Source of the DNA: Gallionella sp.
GTDB taxonomy: Bacteria > Pseudomonadota > Gammaproteobacteria > Burkholderiales > Gallionellaceae
Assembly (NCBI GenBank): GCA_028688275.1
Contig: JAQTYN010000014.1
Coordinates: 1 to 60,727 of the forward strand
Direction: 5' to 3'
DNA length: 60,727 bases
Positions 56,167-60,727 of the stretch are shown piece by piece (within the stretch, counting starts at the first letter, position 1; every line of letters starts with the position of its first letter). Under the pieces are notes generated by a model that was not told where the DNA came from, did not search any database, and was given only the letters and a program-made list of their open reading frames with translations. The translations under genes and the position numbers were made by a program.

Positions 56167-57465
56167 ATGCTATCAACTGATTTAGAAGTGAAAAAGGTCA
56201 AACCCAAGAAAAAGCCGCTGACCGATTTAGATGTGAAGAATGTCAACCCCAAAGAAAAACCGTTCAAGTTATCGGACGCGCACGGCTTGTATTTGTTAGT
56301 TCAACCGAACGGCTCAAAGTATTGGCGGCTTAAATATCGTTTTGCGGGAAAAGAAAAAACCCTTGCCTTGGGTGTATATCCCGAAGTTAGCCTAAAGGAG
56401 GCAAGGCAAGGGGGTGCAGATGCCCGCAAACAGCTCGAAAACGGCATAGACCCCAGCGCGGTGATACAAGCATCAAAACGTGTTGAACAAGTTGAAAAGC
56501 TCAAAAAGCACAATCTGTTTTCTGAGCTTGCGACGGAATACCACACCTTAAAATCCCCGTCGTGGACATCGGGACACGGCAAACAATGGTTGGTCAATAT
56601 GGAACGCTATGCCTTCCCGATTATCGGGGAATGCGCCATAAGCGACATTGAACCCATGCAGGTTTTGGGTGTGCTGCGCAAAATGGAAACCCAAGGCACG
56701 TTTGAAACCCGCGACCGCTTGGGGCAAAGCATGGGGGCGGTGTTCAAATACGCCATTGCCACAGGGCGGGCTAAATACAATCCAGCGGCGGATATTCGCG
56801 TCGCCCTCGCCACTGCGCCCAAGCCTAAAAACTTCGCCTGTATTCCCCATGAAGAACTTCCCACTTTTCTAAACAAGATTGCCGCCTATCAACATCAAGC
56901 GAAAGTGTCCCTAATCGCCATTACCGCGCTACGCTTGCTTATGTTGACCGCTACGCGTACCAGTGAGGTGCGCTTTGCCCAATGGCAGGATATAGACCTA
57001 GATGCAGGCGTTTGGACGATCCCAGAAGAGCAACAAGGGCGCAAGGGTAAGCAAGGGCAACGCAAAGCCCATACCGTGCCGCTATCCCGTCAAGCCGTCG
57101 CAGCATTGCGCGAATTGCACCCGCTGACAGGACACCGCGCCCAAGTATTCCCCAACCGCAACGACCCCACCAAAGTTATCAGTGAAAACACCGTGCTGAA
57201 AATCATTGAGGGCATCGGCTACAAAGGCAGGATGACAGGACACGGATTCAGAAGCCTTGCGCGTTCTATGTTGGGCGAAATGGGCTACCGCCGCGAAGTG
57301 TTGGAAGCCATGCTTTCACACGCGATTGAAAACGCCACCGAAGCCGCCTATGTCCGCACCACCTACCTGAAAGAACGCCGCGACATTATGCAAACGTGGG
57401 CGGATCATTTAGATGCGATTCAATCAGGTGCAAAAATCATCCCCTTGCATCGTGAGGCGGCATAG
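56167..57465 (+). CDS. P4-type tyrosine integrase
   Basis: A site-specific recombinase of 432 residues. The N-terminal DUF4102-type arm-binding domain has KLSDAHGLYLLVQPNG and LALGVYPEVSLKEAR. The catalytic domain has Arg in TATRTSEVR, H-x-x-R in HGFRSLARS, His in LSHAIEN, and the nucleophile Tyr in EAAYVRTTY. The first 31 residues contain a tandem duplication: TDLEVKKVKPKKKP and then TDLDVKNVNPKEKP, 15 residues apart; the family normally has this motif once. ATG 56167 is used because AGGAG lies upstream and the longer frame runs through the inverted repeat. Confidence 0.95.
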   Translation: MLSTDLEVKKVKPKKKPLTDLDVKNVNPKEKPFKLSDAHGLYLLVQPNGSKYWRLKYRFAGKEKTLALGVYPEVSLKEARQGGADARKQLENGIDPSAVIQASKRVEQVEKLKKHNLFSELATEYHTLKSPSWTSGHGKQWLVNMERYAFPIIGECAISDIEPMQVLGVLRKMETQGTFETRDRLGQSMGAVFKYAIATGRAKYNPAADIRVALATAPKPKNFACIPHEELPTFLNKIAAYQHQAKVSLIAITALRLLMLTATRTSEVRFAQWQDIDLDAGVWTIPEEQQGRKGKQGQRKAHTVPLSRQAVAALRELHPLTGHRAQVFPNRNDPTKVISENTVLKIIEGIGYKGRMTGHGFRSLARSMLGEMGYRREVLEAMLSHAIENATEAAYVRTTYLKERRDIMQTWADHLDAIQSGAKIIPLHREAA

Positions 57466-57479
57466 TTTGTTTTCAATGC

Positions 57480-57519
57480 GGGTGTGTTGCCTATCAAACC
57501 TATAGGCTTTAACACACCC
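57480..57519. terminator. Hairpin after the integrase gene
   Basis: GGGTGTGTT (57480-57488) pairs with AACACACCC (57511-57519), and GCCTAT (57489-57494) with ATAGGC (57502-57507); a three-base bulge separates them. It starts 14 bases after the integrase stop. No T-run follows, so termination is uncertain. TATAGGCTTT recurs about 40 bases further on. Confidence 0.5.
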
Positions 57520-57611
57520 GACACGCTGAAAATAAACACTATAGGCTTTGCGCACACCACAAGAGGCAACGATAATGCGCCTCACGTTTTCACCACCTAC
57601 CCGCCCACGCC

Positions 57612-59213
57612 ATGACTACGCCCGACACCCCCGCCAAAAAAGTTCCTCCAGAAATTCTGCATTTAGATGAAACAGGCTATGGATATGATGGCACATACAC
57701 GCGGGAAAAATGGCGGGCGGAGTGTTTGATGTATTTTGAAGCAGGCGCGGATGCGTTTTTGGCGTGGCAGAAAAAATGGCAAGCACTTGCGGAACAAAAT
57801 CAGCTTATGGCAAATTTTGAAGTCCAGCGTACCTTTAATGACGGAAGTAAAGATGAGATAAAAAGCAGTGAACGCCAAAGTTACTGCATTGATTTTGCGG
57901 GGCATACTTTTGAAAATGGTATTCGTGCTAAAGGCTATCAATTTCTATATGAAGCTAACTTTCAAAAAGCCACCATCACAGGTTTTGCAAATTTTGAAAA
58001 TGCTAGATTCAGAGGCTATGCGAATTTTTCACATGCTATTTTCACCGATTATGCATATTTTTTAGGCACTAAATTTAAAGGCGTGGGGAACTTTGGAGAT
58101 ACCACATTCACAGAAGCTGCCGATTTTTTTGGCAGCACCTTCACCAACCATGCGTACTTTAAAAGCACTAACTTCAACAATAATGCGTACTTTCAAAAAG
58201 TTACTTTCAAAAGAAATGCGTACTTTGGAAACACCGTTTATCCAGAAAATGAGGGATTTCGTGAAACCACTTTCAAAGCAGATGTGCGATTTGGCGAAGC
58301 CATCTTCACGGAAATGGCGGATTTCGCTTCAGTGAGTTTTGAAGAGTCGGTAGATTATTTAAATGCTAAGTTTCACAGCCAAGTAAGTTTTCGTAATACA
58401 AAATTTAAAGGGAGAACAAATTTTGAAAATGCTGAGTTTACGAATGTGGGGCATTTTGAAGGTGCGAAGTTTAATGCGCCGACTTCAAAAATCCCTTCAT
58501 TTCGGGGTGTGGATATAGGAAGCACATTACTTGAGTTCTCTGATGACACACACTTCACGCAAGCCGACTTTAGCGAGGAGGCAATCAAAAATATAGCTTT
58601 CCTCAAGCACTTATCAGAACAGCATGGACAAATAGACCAAGCTTTGAACTTTAATGCGATGGAACTACGCGCTAAGCGTTTATTTGAGCAACACAGAATG
58701 GTTTCAACTCGGTGGGAAAAAGACAGGTTCACGGATAAGTTGTGGTTTATTCCCGTCACTTGGCTTTATGGGTTGCTGTCTGATTTTGGGCGTTCCTATA
58801 TGCGACCATTGCTTGTGTATGTTGCGATATTTGTTTTTACTTTGGGCTTGGGAATTTATTTTGCTACTGAGCATAAGCCGCAGTATTGCCAATACACACA
58901 TGCAATGTTGAGTCTGGAATGCGATGGAAGTCCGCCCCCTAAAAAACCGAATGAGCCTACGACAAGCAAAGAAGACGAAAAACTGCCTTTGAGCGGCTGG
59001 CGGGCTGCGCTTGAATATGCGAACTATCACGCCACGGGGATGGTGGATTTTACGGGCGACAGCAAGCTGAAAGAGGCGATTACGCTGCGTTTGTTTGGCG
59101 GATCCGTCAAACCGTGGCGGGCGCGTCAGTTTGGCACGTTGCTTTCCATTATCAACACCGCATTGCTGTTCTTAATCGCGCTAGGGCTGCGCAATAAGTA
59201 TCGTTTGAAATAG
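57612..59213 (+). CDS. Pentapeptide-repeat membrane protein
   Basis: A 533-residue protein. An N-terminal region (1-95, with REKWRAECLMYFEAGADAF) precedes about 200 residues of Phe-centred pentapeptide-like repeats (AxF/AYF/ANF every 10-12 residues) that should form a quadrilateral beta-helix. A helical linker follows (NFNAMELRAKRLFEQHRM), then membrane segments at about 380-412 and 505-525 with a soluble loop between. Cargo position beside an integrase suggests an accessory or defence role, but this is inference from location. No ribosome-binding site precedes the ATG. Confidence 0.8.
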   Translation: MTTPDTPAKKVPPEILHLDETGYGYDGTYTREKWRAECLMYFEAGADAFLAWQKKWQALAEQNQLMANFEVQRTFNDGSKDEIKSSERQSYCIDFAGHTFENGIRAKGYQFLYEANFQKATITGFANFENARFRGYANFSHAIFTDYAYFLGTKFKGVGNFGDTTFTEAADFFGSTFTNHAYFKSTNFNNNAYFQKVTFKRNAYFGNTVYPENEGFRETTFKADVRFGEAIFTEMADFASVSFEESVDYLNAKFHSQVSFRNTKFKGRTNFENAEFTNVGHFEGAKFNAPTSKIPSFRGVDIGSTLLEFSDDTHFTQADFSEEAIKNIAFLKHLSEQHGQIDQALNFNAMELRAKRLFEQHRMVSTRWEKDRFTDKLWFIPVTWLYGLLSDFGRSYMRPLLVYVAIFVFTLGLGIYFATEHKPQYCQYTHAMLSLECDGSPPPKKPNEPTTSKEDEKLPLSGWRAALEYANYHATGMVDFTGDSKLKEAITLRLFGGSVKPWRARQFGTLLSIINTALLFLIALGLRNKYRLK

Positions 59214-59282
59214 CTTGATAGTGTAAATTTTCGGGGCGAGCAACGGCACAAGTTGCGGGCTTTTTCTTTGGATGGCGGCATA

Positions 59283-59345
59283 GAATGCCGCGAGATTATG
59301 CAAACATGGGCGGGTTATTTGGACGGACTGGTAGCCGCTATCTAA
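59283..59345 (+). pseudogene. Remnant of a second integrase C-terminus
   Basis: Reading from 59283 gives ECREIMQTWAGYLDGLVAAI and a stop. This matches the end of the neighbouring integrase (ERRDIMQTWADHLDAI) in 11 of 16 positions. The 10-mer GGCGGCATAG just upstream also occurs at the integrase stop (57456-57465). No start or upstream integrase sequence remains, so this is a fossil of another integrase copy. Confidence 0.75.
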
Positions 59346-59389
59346 ACCATGGCGCGTGAGTCGTAAACAAATAAAGTTCTAAAACATGA

Positions 59390-59418
59390 TTGCACCCATT
59401 TTGGGTGCGTGGTACATT
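59390..59418 (+). promoter_or_regulatory. higBA promoter with overlapping operator
   Basis: TTGCAC (59390-59395) and TACATT (59413-59418) with a 17-base spacer form a promoter. A perfect inverted repeat GCACCCA/TGGGTGC (59392-59408, three-base loop) overlaps the -35 and spacer, the expected place for HigA-type autorepression. The -10 ends six bases before the higB ATG, so the mRNA may be leaderless. Confidence 0.6.
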
Positions 59419-59424
59419 GCCTAT

Positions 59425-59718
59425 ATGCGAATACTTGCTTTATCTACCCTACGCGACTTTTGGGAAGTACACCCACAAGCCAAAACACCGTTAAGCAATT
59501 GGTATGCTGAGGCAAGCGGCGCGGACTGGGACACGCCCGAAGCAATCAAGGCGGCACATCGTAATGCCAGCTTTTTGACGGATAACCGTGTGGTGTTCAA
59601 CATAAAGGGCAACGATTACCGATTGATCGTTAAGGTGCATTACAACCGCCGCATGATGTTCGTGCGCTTTGTGGGTACGCATAAACAATATGACGCGATA
59701 GACGCGGAAAGGATTTAA
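59425..59718 (+). CDS. higB: Type II toxin HigB (RelE/HigB mRNA interferase)
   Basis: A 97-residue ribosome-dependent mRNA interferase. Family features are TLRDFWEVHPQA at the start, LTDNRVVFNIKGNDYRLIV in the core and VRFVGTHKQYDAID at the end, which holds the His/Tyr/Asp region of the HigB active site. It precedes its antitoxin, the reverse of most type II systems but normal for HigBA. The frame is open from 59386, but ATG 59425 is the family start. Confidence 0.92.
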   Translation: MRILALSTLRDFWEVHPQAKTPLSNWYAEASGADWDTPEAIKAAHRNASFLTDNRVVFNIKGNDYRLIVKVHYNRRMMFVRFVGTHKQYDAIDAERI

Positions 59719-59721
59719 ATC

Positions 59722-60096
59722 ATGGAACTCAAACCTATTAGAACCGAAGCGGAATACCGCGCCGCGCTTGCTGACATTGAACAACTATTTGATGCGCCTG
59801 ACGGCACACCTGAAGCGGATAAGCTGGAAGTGCTTGCTTTATTGGTTGAACGGTATGAAACCACACACTACCCAGTGGATACGCCTGAGCCTATAGATTT
59901 TTTGATGTACATCATGGAAAACAGGGGGATGTCGCGCAAAGACTTAGAACCCTTTGTAGGCAATCGCGGACGGGTAGCGGAAGTATTGAACCGCGCCCGC
60001 CCACTTTCTTTGTCGATGATTAGGGCATTGTCTGACGGTTTAAAAATCCCCGTCGCCTTGCTGATACAACCCTACGAATTGCGCAAAGCCGCATAG
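59722..60096 (+). CDS. higA: Antitoxin HigA (HTH-XRE type)
   Basis: A 124-residue antitoxin and repressor. The N-terminal half (ALADIEQLFDAPDGTPEADKL) is of the HigA-associated kind, and the C-terminal helix-turn-helix has NRGRVAEVLNRARPLSLSMI. AAAGGA precedes the ATG, three bases after the higB stop. It should neutralise HigB and bind the inverted repeat in the promoter. Confidence 0.92.
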   Translation: MELKPIRTEAEYRAALADIEQLFDAPDGTPEADKLEVLALLVERYETTHYPVDTPEPIDFLMYIMENRGMSRKDLEPFVGNRGRVAEVLNRARPLSLSMIRALSDGLKIPVALLIQPYELRKAA

Positions 60097-60167
60097 CTGA
60101 ATATCTGCACTGAGTCCGAATGGTGGGGGAGGAAACTTTTCCCGAATAAGGGCTTTTATCTCTTTTT

Positions 60168-60217
60168 CACACCTAGCCCGACGGGGCGAAAACGGGCAAC
60201 CCTTGCCCGCTGGTGTG
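60168..60217 (+). ncRNA. Candidate structured RNA (three-stem junction)
   Basis: CACACC (60168-60173) plus AGC (60175-60177) pair with GCTGGTGTG (60209-60217) as an outer stem. Inside, CGGGCAA (60193-60199) pairs perfectly with TTGCCCG (60203-60209) and a smaller GCCC/GGGC hairpin (60176-60187) is possible; the inner stems compete with the outer stem for a few bases. A T-rich stretch follows (60220-60226). It lies between higA and the next gene and could be a terminator, a leader element or part of a small RNA. Confidence 0.4.
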
Positions 60218-60253
60218 GGTTTTATTTAGGGGGTACACAGTAGGGGGTGTGTT

Positions 60254-60604
60254 TTGGAAATTCAACAAAATTGGGATAAAACCAAACTAGAACATTATTT
60301 GCTTTCTGACAGTTGGGAGTCAGCACAAGCAATGATTATTTTATCTGGTTATTCATGCGAATACGGTAGGGATAGATATGGTTATCCCGTATCGGGGACT
60401 TATTTAGAGAATAGGTCAAGTATAAGTTTCAATAGGGAATCCTTTAAACCGTATATGACGTTGGATAAGGAAGCCTATAGCAATACTTCAAAGGATGAAA
60501 TAAATAAGCTGGAAAGTGATTATAAACGTCTTCTCGAAATATGGGATTCAAACACCACCTATCGAAATCACCTCTACCCGCCCGCATTTTTCATTGATTG
60601 GTAA
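60254..60604 (+). CDS. Hypothetical protein, possibly truncated
   Basis: A 116-residue protein that I do not recognise (MEIQQNWDKTKLEHYLLSDS onward). The start is TTG with AGGGGGTG upstream. It ends abruptly after PPAFFIDW at a TAA, and the bases after it (AAAGTGGACCCCT) look like a mobile-element end, so the original gene may have continued. AT-rich relative to the rest of the island. Confidence 0.6.
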   Translation: MEIQQNWDKTKLEHYLLSDSWESAQAMIILSGYSCEYGRDRYGYPVSGTYLENRSSISFNRESFKPYMTLDKEAYSNTSKDEINKLESDYKRLLEIWDSNTTYRNHLYPPAFFIDW

Positions 60605-60618
60605 AGTGGACCCCTCGG

Positions 60619-60727
60619 TCAAGACAATAATGTGTCTAGTTTAAGAGGGTCGCCTATTTCATGCAGCTGGTCGGCGCTGCCCCGTGTTTTTGTTTCTATT
60701 TCTATAGATACGGCCAGATTATGTTTG
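60619..60727 (-). CDS. Partial unidentified gene at window edge
   Basis: On the minus strand a frame is open from the window end to a TGA at 60619-60621, giving 35 residues (AVSIEIETKTRGSADQLHEI, then GDPLKLDTLLS). It could be the C-terminus of a transposase or another gene. I cannot place it in a family. The TGGACCCC beyond its stop resembles IS3-family ends, but the translated tail does not look like a typical IS3 OrfB. Confidence 0.35.
   Translation of the reverse strand, partial: KHNLAVSIEIETKTRGSADQLHEIGDPLKLDTLLS

Larger units (their letters stand above)
55881..60727. mobile_element. tRNA-Ser-associated integrative element (left part)
   Basis: A tyrosine integrase pointing away from the 3' end of tRNA-Ser, followed by accessory genes (pentapeptide protein, integrase remnant, HigBA, hypotheticals), is the usual layout of an integrated island. 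No second copy of the tRNA 3' end was found in the window, so the right end must lie beyond 60727. Confidence 0.7.

Noticed and set aside
59214-60727. A right attachment site (second copy of the tRNA-Ser 3' end)
   Set aside because: I looked for the T-arm/acceptor sequence of 55951-55974 through the end of the window and did not find it.
60605-60727. Complete IS3-family element
   Set aside because: Only a terminus-like TGGACCCC and a short open frame are present; no transposase motif (DDE, HTH) is visible, so an IS call is not justified.

Overview
The window looks like chromosome of a Gram-negative gammaproteobacterium with roughly average GC. The reasons are the lptD-surA-pdxA-rsmA cluster, amgK-murU, a complete Pil-Chp chemosensory operon and an ilvI-ilvH-ilvC-psd-pssA run. 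These arrangements are familiar from Methylococcales/Thiotrichales-like gammaproteobacteria and from betaproteobacteria. I cannot name the genus from sequence alone.

Layout. (1) 1-2.1 kb: undecaprenyl-diphosphate recycling (uppP), a low-molecular-weight tyrosine phosphatase and a periplasmic copper chaperone. (2) 2.1-7.1 kb: ilvIHC for branched-chain amino acids, followed by psd-pssA for phosphatidylethanolamine; two related inverted-repeat elements flank ilvC. (3) 7.1-17.7 kb: the Pil-Chp operon pilG-pilH-pilI-pilJ-chpA, which steers type IV pili, possibly led by a 44-residue small ORF. ChpA carries six 54-residue tandem repeats and ends at a clear terminator. (4) 17.7-24.5 kb: ilvD with a hexose-6-phosphate mutarotase, lgt, a CNNM/CorC-type membrane protein, and murU-amgK for peptidoglycan-sugar recycling.

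(5) 24.5-46.7 kb: a block of about 22 kb that separates amgK from lptD, genes that are divergent neighbours in many relatives. The two ends of the block carry the same 30-bp sequence (29/30 identical, 24483-24512 and 46665-46694) in direct orientation. The left copy is followed by what looks like a decayed lptD start, so the block was probably inserted into the old amgK-lptD intergenic region. Its left half encodes a hybrid type II secretion/type IV pilus assembly machine: a GspC/PilP-like protein, GspG, GspF, GspE, PilM/N/O-like proteins, a TPR-secretin lipoprotein and three more pseudopilins. As far as I recall, SEED calls this layout 'predicted secretion system X'. Its right half encodes three large proteins with Sec signal peptides: a 1374-residue Rhs/YD-repeat protein, a 624-residue FG-GAP propeller protein, and an 1881-residue papain-like protease that shares the same anchor plus FG-GAP C-terminus. 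I infer that these are candidate cargo of the machine.

(6) 46.7-55.8 kb: lptD-surA-pdxA-rsmA, an outer-membrane porin-like protein, a Lys/Pro/Ala-rich DNA-binding-like protein, sixA and a double-domain PPK2 (polyphosphate:AMP phosphotransferase). (7) 55.9 kb to the end: tRNA-Ser(GCU) followed by an integrative element with a tyrosine integrase, a pentapeptide-repeat membrane protein, a fossil of a second integrase C-terminus, a HigBA toxin-antitoxin pair, a candidate structured RNA, and a hypothetical protein whose stop codon may come from a mobile-element end. The right end of this element is outside the window.
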